In this document: positions 53,220 through 63,516 of the stretch, in pieces | Layout: each line of letters opens with the position of its first letter | How positions within the stretch are numbered: position 1 is the first letter of the stretch | NCBI RefSeq assembly: GCF_016864575.1 | Contig: NZ_CP044125.1 | Coordinates: 1,302,001-1,366,000, forward strand | Length of the DNA stretch: 64,000 nucleotides | From: Rhizobium sp. BG4 | GTDB taxonomy: Bacteria; Pseudomonadota; Alphaproteobacteria; Rhizobiales; Rhizobiaceae | Reading direction: 5' to 3' | Position numbers and translations under genes: made by a program | Notes under the pieces: generated by a model | Told to the model about the DNA's origin: nothing | Database searches by the model: none | Seen by the model: only the letters and a program-made list of their open reading frames with translations

Positions 53220-54382
53220 ATGGAAGAAACCTTAGCGGTCCGCAAACTGGACCGGCTCGGCGTGGTTCTGGTGATTGCTGGCGTTCTTGCCACTGCACTT
53301 CTGCCCTTCATCTATGTGAAGGCAAACCGCATTGCCTCAGGCAAGCCGATGCTTCTCACGCAGCTTCTCGACCAGCCCGCCGCCATCATTCTCACCCTCC
53401 TGCTCGTCGCCACCGCCTTTGCAGCACTCTTCCTGCAGAATGCAGTGCTGCGGCTTGCGATCGGCACGCTTGCGCTTGCGGCGCTGATCGCCGCGATCGG
53501 CTTCGCCGCCACCGCCTTTACGCCGCCGAACAGCAATGCCGCGCGCATGACGCCCGGGGGCAGTTTCTGGATCCTGCTCGGCGTCGTCGGCCTGATCATC
53601 TCCGATGCGCTGGTCAAGATCCGGCTGACGCCCTGGATGCGGGTCGGCGCGCTCATTGCCTACAGTGCGCTGCTGGCCGTGTGCCTGACATCCGGGCTGC
53701 TCGACAGCCTGTCGATCATGAAGGAATTCGCCACGCGTTCGGCGCAGTTCTGGACGGAAGCCAAGTCGCATCTTCTCCTGGCTTTCGGCTCGCTGGCGAT
53801 CGCCATCGTCATCGGCCTGCCGCTCGGCATCTTCTGCTTCTGGGTGCCCAAACTTCGTTCAGCCGTGCTGCAGGGCCTCAGCCTCATCCAGACGATCCCG
53901 AGCCTGGCGCTCTTCGGCATCCTGATGCTGCCGCTCGGCTACATCGCGGCGCATGTGCCGCTGGCCGCCGAGCTCGGTATCCGCGGCATCGGCACGGCGC
54001 CGGCGCTGATCGCGCTCGTGCTCTATTCGCTGCTGCCGATCGTCGCCAATACCGTGGTCGGCCTCGAAGGCGTCGATCCCTCGGTGCGCGATGCGGCAGC
54101 CGGCATGGGGCTGACGCGCCGCCAGATCCTGACCGGGATCGACCTGCCGCTGGCCCTGCCCGTCATCGTCACCGGCATCCGCATCGTGCTCGTCCAGGCC
54201 ATCGGCCTCGTGACCATTGCCGCGCTCATCGGCGGCGGCGGCTTCGGCATCTTCATCTTCCAGGGCATCGGCCAGACAGCGATGGATCTGGTGATGCTCG
54301 GCGCCGTACCGACAGTCTTTTTCGCCTTCTCATCGGCCGTCATCCTCGATGCGGTCATCGACAGCATACGGGGATCCACCGC

Positions 54383-54386
<4 letters not shown>
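53220..54386 (+). CDS. Betaine/choline-type ABC permease, long form (YehY-like)
   Basis: A 388-residue permease. An N-terminal block of helices (about 15-165) of the YehY type precedes the transport domain, whose EAA-like loop reads GVDPSVRDAAAGMGLTRRQI. GLPLGIFCFWVPKLRSAVLQ and IQTIPSLALFGILMLPLGYI are typical of ProW/OpuAB relatives. The last bases overlap the ATPase start (ATGA), so translation is coupled. Confidence 0.88.
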
Positions 54387-55323
<937 letters not shown>

Positions 55324-55327
<4 letters not shown>

Positions 55328-56073
55328 AGTTTGTCGTCGCCAATATCTTCCGTGTGGCGGCTTTCGTGCTGCTCCTGATCCTGCTCTTCAGGACGGAGTG
55401 GCTCTCCTTCATGCTCGTGCCGCTGACCAGCAACAACGCCCCACCCGTCTACACGCAGAACAGCCTGCCCTCGCTGGCGCTGGCGCATCTCGAACTCGTC
55501 ATCGGCTCGATCATCTGCACCGCGATCCTGGCGATCCTCGCCGGTGTCTTCGTCACCCGCAAAAGCGGCGCCGACTTCCTGCCGCTGTCGCGCGCCATCG
55601 CCAATGCCGGTCAGACCTTTCCGCCGGTCGCCGTGCTGGCGCTCGCGGTGCCCGCGACCGGTTTCGGCGCCGGGCCGACGCTGATCGCGCTGTTTCTCTA
55701 TGGCTTGCTGCCGATCTTCGAGAACACCGTTTCCGGTATCCGTCAGGTCAATCCGGCCGTGCTCGATGCAGCCGACGGAATGGGGATGAACCCGACGCAG
55801 CGGCTCTTCAAGGTGGAACTACCGCTCGCGCTACCGCTGATCCTCGAAGGGCTGAAGGTGGCGACCGTCATCAATATCGGCACGGCGACGATCGGCTCGA
55901 CGGTTGCCGCCAAGGGGCTTGGCGAAGTGATCATTGCCGGACTGATTTCCGACAATACCGCCTTCATCCTGCAGGGCGGTCTGATCGTCGGCCTGATGGC
56001 GGTGCTGATCTATGACGCGATGGGTGTCGTCGAAAGCGCGATTACCCGTAGAATTGGCTTGCGCCCCGCCTGA
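55324..56073 (+). CDS. Betaine/choline-type ABC permease, short form (YehW-like)
   Basis: A 249-residue permease with six helices. IANAGQTFPPVAVLALAVPA and the EAA-type loop PAVLDAADGMGMNPTQRLFK are family patterns. ATGA overlap with the ATPase gene. Together with the long permease it forms a heterodimeric channel. The glyoxalase gene follows after 46 bases. Confidence 0.89.
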
Positions 56074-56119
56074 TCCGGCAGCTACCAAGGCTGCCGTGAT
56101 ACGGCAATAGGAGGCCGCC

Positions 56120-56515
56120 TTGGCAAAGATGATCCACTCCATGATCCGCGTTCTCGACGAGGCGCGATCCGTCGAGTTCTACGGCAAGGTCTTCGGCCTC
56201 AAGGTTGCCGATCGCATCGACTTCGAGACCTTCACGCTCATCTACATGAGCAATCCCGAGACCGGCTTCGAGTTGGAATTGACGGTCAACAAGGGCCGCA
56301 TCGAGCCCTACAATCTCGGTGACGGATATGGCCATCTCGCCGTCTCCGTCGATGAAGTGGCTGTCGAACACGCGCGGCTGGAGAACGCCGGGCTCAACCC
56401 GGGCAAGCTGGTCGAGCTCAATCGCGACGGCAAGCTCTTCGCCCTGTTCTTCTTCATCACCGATCCCGACGGCTATAAGATCGAAGTCCTGCAGCGCCAC
56501 GGCCGTTTCCAGTAA
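56120..56515 (+). CDS. gloA: Glyoxalase I (lactoylglutathione lyase)-like VOC protein
   Basis: A 131-residue VOC protein. Likely metal ligands: His in MIHSMIRV, Glu in GFELELTVN, His in GHLAVSVDEV and Glu in GYKIEVLQRHGRF. It should convert the methylglyoxal-glutathione adduct to S-lactoylglutathione. The start is TTG with GGAGG six bases upstream. It sits between the importer operon and the beta-mannosidase gene (ten bases away), so all may be on one transcript. Confidence 0.87.
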   Translation: MAKMIHSMIRVLDEARSVEFYGKVFGLKVADRIDFETFTLIYMSNPETGFELELTVNKGRIEPYNLGDGYGHLAVSVDEVAVEHARLENAGLNPGKLVELNRDGKLFALFFFITDPDGYKIEVLQRHGRFQ

Positions 56516-56525
56516 GAGCATCCGC

Positions 56526-58966
56526 ATGATCGAGAACACAGAGCTTCACACCGGCTGGACCCTTTCCTGCAACGATACAGCCCGGCCCGGACTGCCCGAA
56601 ACCATCCCCGCCACCGTGCCCGGCTGCGTCCATACCGATCTGCTGGCGGCCCGCCTCATTCCGGACCCCTATCTCGATGTCAACGAGATCACCAACGACT
56701 GGATCGGCCGCTGCGAATGGGTCTATCGGCTGAGCTTCGATACGGCGCCTGAAACTGGCAAGGTGCAGGAACTGGTCTTCGACGGGCTTGATACGATCGC
56801 GACGGTCCGGCTGAACGGCGAAGAGATCGGCCGAACCTTCAATCAGCATCGCACCTATCGCTTCGACGTCTCGAGCCGCCTCAAAGCCGGGGGTAACGAG
56901 CTGACCGTCACCTTCCATTCCGCCTATGCTTATGGCGCGGAGATGGAAAAGCAGTACGGCTACCGGCCGAACAACTATCCCGGCCCCGGCAACCTGATGC
57001 GCAAGATGGCCTGCAACTTCGGCTGGGACTGGGGTCCGACGCTGGTGACGGCGGGTATCTGGAAGCCGGTGCGGCTTGAAAGCTGGGATCGCGCCCGCTT
57101 GGCGCAAACGCGTGTTTCCGCGACGCTTGCCGGGGGTGATGGCGTCGTGACGATCAACGCGAAGATCGCTGCCGAGCAGGACGGTCCGGGCTGCTCGATC
57201 GTTGCCCAGATCGGCGGCGTTTCGCGAACGATCGAGGTCGATGCTTCAGGCGAGGCAAGCTTCCAGGTGACGGTTCCCTCACCGCAAATCTGGTGGCCAC
57301 ATCATCTCGGCGGGCAACCGCTCTATCCGCTCTTGATCGAACTTCGCGATAGCGACGGCCATATGCTGGACAGCTATTCGAAAGAAGTCGGCTTCCGCTC
57401 CGTTCGCCTCGATACCGCGCCGGATGAGCACGGCTCCGCCTTCACTTTCGTCGTCAACGACGTTCCGCTCTTTGCCTGCGGCGCCAACTGGATCCCCGAC
57501 GATTGCTTCCCGTCGCGCGTCACCGCCGAGCGCTATGCGGCGCGGATTGACGAGGCGAAGGCGGCCAATATCAATCTGCTGCGCGTCTGGGGCGGGGCAT
57601 TTTCGAGCGGGACGAATTTTACGAGGCCTGCGACCGGGCCGGCATGATGGTCTGGCAGGATTTCCTCTTCGCCTGCGCCTCCTATCCTGAGGAGGAGCCG
57701 CTGCGCAGCGAAGTGGAGGCCGAGGTTCGCGACAATGTTGTCCGCCTGATGCCGCATGCATCGCTGATCGTCTGGAACGGCAATAACGAGAATATCTGGG
57801 GCTTCGACGAATGGGGCTGGCGCCCGATCATCAAGGACGGCGTCAGCTGGGGTCTCGGCTACTATCTCGATGTCATGCCTAAGCTTTGCGCCGAACTCGA
57901 CCCAGACAGGCCCTATTATCCCGGCAGCCCCTATTCCGGCACGATGGAGATCGAGCCGAACGACGATCGTCACGGATGCAAGCATATCTGGGATGTCTGG
58001 AACGATGTCGGCTGGGAGGTCTACCGCAACTATATCCCGCGCTTCTGCTCGGAGTTCGGCTGGCAGGCGCCACCGAACTGGGCGACGCTGGAGGAGAGCG
58101 TGCATGATGCGCCGCTGACACCGCAATCGCATGGGGTCTTCCATCATCAGAAGGCGACGCAGGGCAATGAGAAGCTGATCCGCGGCCTTGCTGGACACCT
58201 GCCGGTGCCCGAGACCATGGATGACTGGCATTTCGCGACGCAGCTCAATCAGGCACGCGCCATCCGCTTCGCGATCGAGCACATGCGCTCGCACCGGGCG
58301 ATCTGCAAGGGCGCGATCGTTTGGCAGTTCAACGATTGCTGGCCGGTGACCTCATGGGCAGCGCTCGATTCCGCCGGGCGGCGCAAGCCGCTCTGGTATG
58401 CGATGCAGCAGGCTTTCGATCCGCGCCTGCTGACCATCCAGCCGCGCGGCGACAAGCTTGCAGCCGTTGCCGTCAACGAGCGAACGCTGTTCTGGCGAGC
58501 GAAAATCTCGGGCAAGCGCCTTCGGCTCGATGGCACCGTGCTGGCGGAGTTCGAATTCTGGCGGCTGCTCTGCGACCGGTTCGAAGCCAAGGAATTCGAG
58601 CTTGCGGACGATATCGCGACGCCTGACAACGCGGCGAACGAGGTCGTGGTGGTGCAGATGCTCGACAAGCGCGCCTTCCACTATTTCGTCGAGGATATCG
58701 ATCTGAAATTGCCGAAGCCGGAGATGAAGGTTTCGGTCAGTGCCACTGCCGATGGCGTCGACGTGACGGTGACGGCGGGGGCTTTCCTGAAGGATCTCTG
58801 CCTGGTGATCGACCGGCTGGATCCCGCGGCCGTCGTCGACAGCATGCTGATCACGCTGCTGCCGGGCGAAAGCCATACGTTCTCGATCAGGACCAAGCGG
58901 ACGTTCAAGGCTGAGGACATCACGCAAGGCATCGTCCTGCGCTGCGCCAACGATCTCCTGCCCTAA
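56526..58966 (+). pseudogene. Glycoside hydrolase family 2 beta-mannosidase, frameshifted
   Basis: The N-terminal part (MIENTELHTGWTLSC; LMRKMACNFGWDWGPTLVTA) runs to LLRVWGG near 57597; the rest continues one frame over as IFERDEFYEACDRAGMMVWQ. The break is a run of four G (57594-57597); a fifth would give VWGGGIFERDEFY and a protein of about 814 residues. Both catalytic acids are intact downstream: acid/base Glu in WNGNNENIWG and nucleophile Glu in FCSEFGWQ. It would release mannose from beta-mannosides in the cytoplasm (no signal peptide). Either recently broken or a base-calling error. Confidence 0.85.
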
Positions 58967-58972
58967 AACGCC

Positions 58973-59002
58973 AAAAGGGCCCCGCAAGCAGCGGGGCCCT
59001 TT
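58973..59002 (+). terminator. Terminator between beta-mannosidase and PRC-barrel genes
   Basis: GGGCCCCGC (58977-58985) pairs with GCGGGGCCC (58991-58999), loop AAGCA, four A before and TTT after. It can serve both convergent genes. Confidence 0.8.
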
Positions 59003-59024
59003 CCGGCTCGTCCTAGCGAACGAC

Positions 59025-59417
59025 TTACATCCAGTACGGCGGCACGCCGTAATAGTCGTAAACACGGCGGCCATTATCGTTGTACCAGGTGTCGTCATCG
59101 TCCGCATAGCTCGGCGCGCCTTCGATCTGCTCCTTGGTGAGATCGATGCGATAGCCGTCGAGTTGGGTATCGTAGTTCAGCTTTTCCCACGGCAGCGGAT
59201 AGTGATCGTGACCGATCCCCAGGAAGCCGCCGAAGCTCAGCACGGCATAGGCGACACGGCCATCGCGCTTGCCTATGATCAAGCGCTCGATCGAGCCGAT
59301 ATGCTTGCCATCTGCACCATAAACGCGGGTGCCTTCCACGCGGTCGCTGGCAATCAGCGAATGCGTGTCCTTGACGTTGGGATCGCGGCGGCTGGCGTCT
59401 GTACCCTGATTAAGCAT
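59025..59417 (-). CDS. PRC-barrel domain protein
   Basis: A 130-residue protein with a PRC-barrel (about 20-85): DRVEGTRVYGADGKHIGSIE, RLIIGKRDGRVAYAVLSFGG, FLGIGHDHYPLPWEKL. Such domains occur in ribosome maturation, photosynthetic reaction centres and, in stand-alone rhizobial forms, stress-inducible proteins of unknown role. The tail is rich in Asp and Tyr (YADDDDTWYNDNG). AAAGGAG lies six bases before the ATG at 59417. Confidence 0.87.
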   Translation of the reverse strand: MLNQGTDASRRDPNVKDTHSLIASDRVEGTRVYGADGKHIGSIERLIIGKRDGRVAYAVLSFGGFLGIGHDHYPLPWEKLNYDTQLDGYRIDLTKEQIEGAPSYADDDDTWYNDNGRRVYDYYGVPPYWM

Positions 59418-59506
59418 TTTCAGCTCCTTTGCTGTTTGCATGATTGGAAAACGCCAGGCCGGAATCATTGTTCCCGCGTCCGTTTCAAATGTACGGAGGC
59501 GAATTG

Positions 59507-59522
59507 TTGACGTTTACGTCAA
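59507..59522. promoter_or_regulatory. Perfect LiuR-like inverted repeat before fadD
   Basis: TTGACGT, TT, ACGTCAA form a 7-2-7 inverted repeat in the gap between the divergent PRC-barrel gene and fadD. The pattern resembles the site recalled for MerR-family LiuR regulators of branched-chain amino-acid and fatty-acid degradation. A related sequence lies at 36879-36894. Confidence 0.6.
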
Positions 59523-59649
59523 AGTTAGTGTAACGCTTATAGCGGCTTGAACCGTTCGGCCATTGGCATAAGCTGCCCGCAAGGATGATGGAGGATTGTC
59601 CGCCGGCAGCCGCAAACCGGCACCGTGGCCGGATAGGGAGAGAGACACG

Positions 59650-61350
59650 ATGAACAGCATTTCCGTGCATCCAGGTGGCGAAAAGCGGCAGAAGCCCTGG
59701 CTCGCGACCTATCCGGATATCGTACCGGCCGAAATTCCGCCGCTGGAATACGAATCGGTTGCCGAACTGCTGGAAAAGTCCTGTGAGCGCTATGCCGATC
59801 GCGTCGCCTTCTCCAGCATGGGGAAGGCACTGACCTATCGCGATCTCGAAGTGCAGACACGCAAGGTCGCCGCCTGGCTGCAGAGCCTCGGCCTGCAGAA
59901 GGGCGACCGCGTCGCCGTGATGATGCCGAACGTGCTGCAGAACCCGGTTGCCGTCTATGGCATCCTGCGCGCCGGCCTCACCGTCGTGAATGTCAATCCG
60001 CTCTATACGCCGCGCGAGCTCGAACATCAGCTGCGCGATGCCGGCGCGAAAGCGATCTTTGTGCTGGAGAATTTCGCCCGCACGGTGGAGCAGGTCCTGG
60101 TCAAGACCGACGTTCGCCATGTCGTCGTCACCTCGCTCGGCGAGATGCTCGGCGCCAAGGGACTGATCGTCAATCTGGTGGTGCGCAAGGTCAAGAAACT
60201 CGTGCCGTCCTGGTCGATCCCGCAGCACAAGACCTTCAAGCAGGTCCTTTCAGAAGGTGCAGGCCGCTCGCTGCAGCGCCCGACGCTCAGCGGCGATGAT
60301 ATCGCCTTCCTGCAATATACCGGCGGCACGACGGGTGTCGCCAAGGGCGCGATCCTGACGCATCGCAACCTGCTCGCCAACAAGCTGCAGCTGCAGCTCT
60401 GGCTGAAATCGGCCTTCGACAAGAAGAAGCAGCCGGATGTGCTGAACTTCCTCTGCGCCCTGCCGCTCTACCATATCTTCGCGCTGACGGTGAATTCACT
60501 AATGGGCATGTCGCTCGGCGCCCATAACATCCTGATCGCCAACCCGCGCGACATTCCGGGCTTCGTAAAGGAATTCAGCAAGGCCAATGTCCATATCTTC
60601 CCCGGCCTCAATACGCTCTTCAACGCGTTGATGAACAATGCCGAGTTCGCCAAGCTCGACTTCTCGTCGCTCGTCATGTCGCTCGGCGGCGGCATGGCTG
60701 TGCAGCGGCCGGTGGCGGAACGCTGGCTGAAGATGACCGGCTCGCACATCACCGAAGGCTATGGTCTTTCGGAGACGTCGCCTGTTGCCACCGCCAACCG
60801 CTTCGATTCCCCGGAATTCACCGGCTCGATCGGCCTGCCCATACCCTCGACCGAACTTGATATCCGCGACGAGGACGGCAATTCGCTGCCGCTCGGCGAA
60901 ATCGGCGAGATCTGCATTCGCGGACCACAGGTGATGGCCGGCTACTGGAACAAGCCGGATGAGACGGCGCGAGTGATGACCCCGGACGGCTATTTCCGCA
61001 CCGGCGACATGGGCTTCATGGACGAGCGTGGCTATACCAAGATCGTCGACCGCAAGAAGGACATGATCCTCGTCTCCGGCTTCAACGTCTATCCGAACGA
61101 AATCGAGGAAGTGGCGGCCATGCACCCGGGCGTTCTGGAATCGGCAGCCGTCGGCGTGCCGGACGGCCATTCGGGCGAGACGGTCAAGCTCTTTGTCGTG
61201 CGCAAGGACGCGAACCTGACCGAGGCCGACGTGAAGGCGCATTGCGCCGCCAACCTCACGAACTACAAGCGACCGCGGATCATCGAATTCCGCGACGAAC
61301 TGCCGAAGAGCCCGGTCGGGAAGATCCTGCGCAAGGATCTGCGCGGTTGA
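59650..61350 (+). CDS. fadD: Long-chain-fatty-acid-CoA ligase
   Basis: A 566-residue ANL-superfamily enzyme. The phosphate-binding loop is LQYTGGTTGVAKGAILTHRN near 222, the adenylate motif EGYGLSETSP near 371, GYFRTGDMGFMDERGYTKIV near 446, DRKKDMILVSGFNVYPNEIE next, and the catalytic Lys in SPVGKILRKDLRG. It activates long-chain fatty acids for beta-oxidation or lipid synthesis at the inner membrane. GGGAGAGAG precedes the ATG at 59650. Confidence 0.94.
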   Translation: MNSISVHPGGEKRQKPWLATYPDIVPAEIPPLEYESVAELLEKSCERYADRVAFSSMGKALTYRDLEVQTRKVAAWLQSLGLQKGDRVAVMMPNVLQNPVAVYGILRAGLTVVNVNPLYTPRELEHQLRDAGAKAIFVLENFARTVEQVLVKTDVRHVVVTSLGEMLGAKGLIVNLVVRKVKKLVPSWSIPQHKTFKQVLSEGAGRSLQRPTLSGDDIAFLQYTGGTTGVAKGAILTHRNLLANKLQLQLWLKSAFDKKKQPDVLNFLCALPLYHIFALTVNSLMGMSLGAHNILIANPRDIPGFVKEFSKANVHIFPGLNTLFNALMNNAEFAKLDFSSLVMSLGGGMAVQRPVAERWLKMTGSHITEGYGLSETSPVATANRFDSPEFTGSIGLPIPSTELDIRDEDGNSLPLGEIGEICIRGPQVMAGYWNKPDETARVMTPDGYFRTGDMGFMDERGYTKIVDRKKDMILVSGFNVYPNEIEEVAAMHPGVLESAAVGVPDGHSGETVKLFVVRKDANLTEADVKAHCAANLTNYKRPRIIEFRDELPKSPVGKILRKDLRG

Positions 61351-61502
61351 TCTTCACGCACAATTGAAAGCAACCATAAGGTGTGATTTGATCGCGCCGT
61401 TTCTGGGCAGAAGCAGCAGGGTCGAGACCAGCCGACCCACCGGTGAGGATGGGCCACACCGGCTTCGGCAAGAGCCTTGCCACTAGAAACGGAGGTGGTG
61501 TG

Positions 61503-61592
61503 ATGTGGTGTAAACTGCTGAGCGTCACGCTTATGGTAAGGAAAACCCGGACGAGCTGGTCAGTGTCCGTCCGGGTAACCTACAGAAAATAA
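61503..61592 (+). CDS. Candidate 29-residue basic small protein
   Basis: ATG at 61503 follows GGAGGTG by five bases and the frame runs 29 codons to TAA. The peptide begins MWCKLLSVTLMVRKTRTSW and ends SVSVRVTYRK. It has seven Lys/Arg and no acidic residue, and a Val/Ser/Thr-rich beta-prone pattern. The coding region itself contains the CCCGGACG/CGTCCGGG inverted repeat, so the conserved element could instead be an RNA. No family was recognised. Confidence 0.35.
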   Translation: MWCKLLSVTLMVRKTRTSWSVSVRVTYRK

Positions 61593-61597
61593 GCCCA

Positions 61598-61625
61598 GGC
61601 AGGCGGAGCTACAACTCCGCCTGCC
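61598..61625. terminator. Strong 11-pair hairpin in the fadD-pgi spacer
   Basis: GGCAGGCGGAG (61598-61608) is exactly complementary to CTCCGCCTGCC (61615-61625) with loop CTACAA. There is no T run on the plus strand; on the minus strand a moderately T-rich TTATTTTCTG follows after a few bases. Terminator or RNA structural element. Confidence 0.55.
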
Positions 61626-61772
61626 ACTCCATAAATATACCCGCACTCTCCCTTTTCATCAAGCGCGGCACAACTTGTGTCATTTTTTGCAGGCAGCTTG
61701 TGGCTGAACTTGATTTGCGCCCTACAAAGCGAATAGTTTCCGCAACCCTCTCCGCCTCCAAAGGAGCCTCCC

Positions 61773-63398
61773 ATGAATGCCATCGTCGAAAAGCTGAAGA
61801 GCACTGCGGCCGCCACCAAAGCCACCGATATCCGCGCTGCCTTCGCCGCCGATCCCAAGCGCTTCTCGCGCTTTACCGCCTCCCTCGACGATCTCCTGAT
61901 GGACTATTCGAAGACCGCGGTGAATGACGAGATCCTGGCGCTGCTCGTCAAGCTCGCCGAAGAAGGCGGCGTCGCGAAGAAGCGTGACGAGATGTTCTCC
62001 GGCAAGGCGATCAACTTCACCGAAGATCGCGCCGTGCTGCACACCGCGCTGCGCAACCGCTCCAACACGCCGGTGCTCGTCGATGGCAAGGATGTCATGC
62101 CTGACGTCAACTCGGTGCTCGCCGCCATGGGCAAATTTGCCGATGGCATCCGCTCGGGCGCGCTGAAGGGCGCGACTGGCAAGAAGATCACCGATGTTGT
62201 CAATATCGGTATCGGCGGCTCGGATCTCGGCCCGGTGATGGCGACGCTGGCGCTGGCGCCTTTCCATGACGGTCCGCGTGCGCATTTCGTGTCCAACATC
62301 GACGGCGCGCACATTGCCGACACGCTGAAGCTCGTTCAGCCTGAAACCACGCTGTTCATCATCGCTTCGAAGACCTTTACGACAGTCGAGACGATGACCA
62401 ACGCACAGACGGCGCGCAACTTCATCGCCAAGGCTCTTGGCGACGCCGCCGTTCAGCACCATTTCGCCGCCGTTTCCACGGCGCTCGACAAGGTGGCCGC
62501 TTTCGGCATCGGCAGCGAGCGGGTCTTCGGCTTCTGGGATTGGGTTGGCGGCCGCTACTCGCTGTGGTCTGCAATCGGCCTGCCGATCATGATCGCCATC
62601 GGCCCCGAGAATTTCGGCAAGTTCCTCGATGGCGCCCATGCCGTCGACAATCACTTCCGTCAGGCGCCGGTTACCGAAAACCTGCCGATGCTGCTCGGCC
62701 TGATCGGCTTCTACCATCGCAATGTTCTTGGCTATCCGACGCGCGCCGTGCTGCCCTATGACCAGCGCCTGTCGCGCTTTCCGGCTTATCTGCAGCAGCT
62801 CGACATGGAATCGAACGGCAAGGGCGTGACGATCGACGGTACGCCGGTCGAAGGCAATTCCGGTCCGGTGGTATGGGGCGAGCCCGGCACCAACGGCCAG
62901 CACGCCTTCTACCAGCTGATTCATCAGGGCACGAGCATCATCCCCGCCGAGTTCATGATCGCCGCCAATGCCTTCGAGCCCGAGCTGCGCCACCAGCACC
63001 AGCTGCTGATGTCAAACGTTCTGGCGCAGTCGGAAGCGCTGATGAAGGGCCGCACCTTTGAGGAAGCCAAGAAGCAGCTGACCGACAAGGGCATGGACGA
63101 CAAGAAGGCCGATTTCATCGCGCCGCATCGTGTCTTCACAGGCAACCGCCCGTCGATCACCTTCGTCTATGACAAGCTGACGCCCTACGCGCTCGGCCGG
63201 CTGATCGCGCTTTACGAGCATCGCGTCTTCGTCGAAGGCGTGCTCTTCCGCATCAACTCCTTCGACCAGTGGGGCGTCGAGCTCGGGAAGGAACTGGCGA
63301 CCGGCCTGCTGCCTGTCGTCGAAGGCAAGGAAAGCGCTGCCGGCCACGACTCCTCGACGCAGGGTCTCGTCGCCGCTCTGGCAAAGCTTGCCAAGTAA
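61773..63398 (+). CDS. pgi: Glucose-6-phosphate isomerase
   Basis: A 541-residue isomerase interconverting glucose 6-phosphate and fructose 6-phosphate. Motifs: [20 protein letters not shown] (sugar-phosphate site), [34 protein letters not shown], the signature Glu/His region [20 protein letters not shown], and [13 protein letters not shown] near the C-terminus. AAAGGAG precedes the ATG by seven bases. In rhizobia it feeds the Entner-Doudoroff/pentose-phosphate cycle rather than glycolysis. A terminator follows. Confidence 0.96.
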   Translation: MNAIVEKLKSTAAATKATDIRAAFAADPKRFSRFTASLDDLLMDYSKTAVNDEILALLVKLAEEGGVAKKRDEMFSGKAINFTEDRAVLHTALRNRSNTPVLVDGKDVMPDVNSVLAAMGKFADGIRSGALKGATGKKITDVVNIGIGGSDLGPVMATLALAPFHDGPRAHFVSNIDGAHIADTLKLVQPETTLFIIASKTFTTVETMTNAQTARNFIAKALGDAAVQHHFAAVSTALDKVAAFGIGSERVFGFWDWVGGRYSLWSAIGLPIMIAIGPENFGKFLDGAHAVDNHFRQAPVTENLPMLLGLIGFYHRNVLGYPTRAVLPYDQRLSRFPAYLQQLDMESNGKGVTIDGTPVEGNSGPVVWGEPGTNGQHAFYQLIHQGTSIIPAEFMIAANAFEPELRHQHQLLMSNVLAQSEALMKGRTFEEAKKQLTDKGMDDKKADFIAPHRVFTGNRPSITFVYDKLTPYALGRLIALYEHRVFVEGVLFRINSFDQWGVELGKELATGLLPVVEGKESAAGHDSSTQGLVAALAKLAK

Positions 63399-63422
63399 GG
63401 CTGCGCTTCAATCGCTTATCGA

Positions 63423-63453
63423 GCCCATCCGCCAGCGCGGGTGGGCTTTTTTG
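63423..63453 (+). terminator. Terminator of pgi
   Basis: GCCCATCCGC (63423-63432) pairs with GCGGGTGGGC (63437-63446) with one G-U pair, followed by six T. Confidence 0.92.
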
Positions 63454-63516
63454 TTTGATGCTGTCGAATGACGGGACATCTATTCGTCCTATGGGAAATG
63501 CACGAGGAGATTGCCC

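Larger units (their letters stand above)
61351..61772. other. Structured spacer between fadD and pgi
   Basis: About 420 bases with three inverted repeats (GGCAAG/CTTGCC at 61467-61481, CCCGGACG/CGTCCGGG at 61546-61575, and an 11-pair hairpin at 61598-61625) and one 29-codon ORF with a good ribosome-binding site. No family-recognisable gene is present. It is a candidate small-RNA or small-protein locus. An AAAGGAG ribosome-binding site for pgi lies at its right end. Confidence 0.55.

Noticed and set aside
53168..54382. A long N-terminal extension in frame with the betaine-type ATPase gene.
   Set aside because: It overlaps the permease in another frame and is low-complexity. The ATPase family begins at the ATG at 54383, which overlaps the permease stop in the usual ATGA manner.
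59507..59522. The fadD palindrome as an FNR/FixK box.
   Set aside because: FNR-type sites are TTGAT-N4-ATCAA. Here the arms are TTGAC and GTCAA six bases apart, which does not fit.
61580..61858. A 92-codon minus-strand frame with a signal-like N-terminus across the pgi start.
   Set aside because: It overlaps the pgi ribosome-binding site and first codons and has no good ribosome-binding site. It is likely a chance frame.
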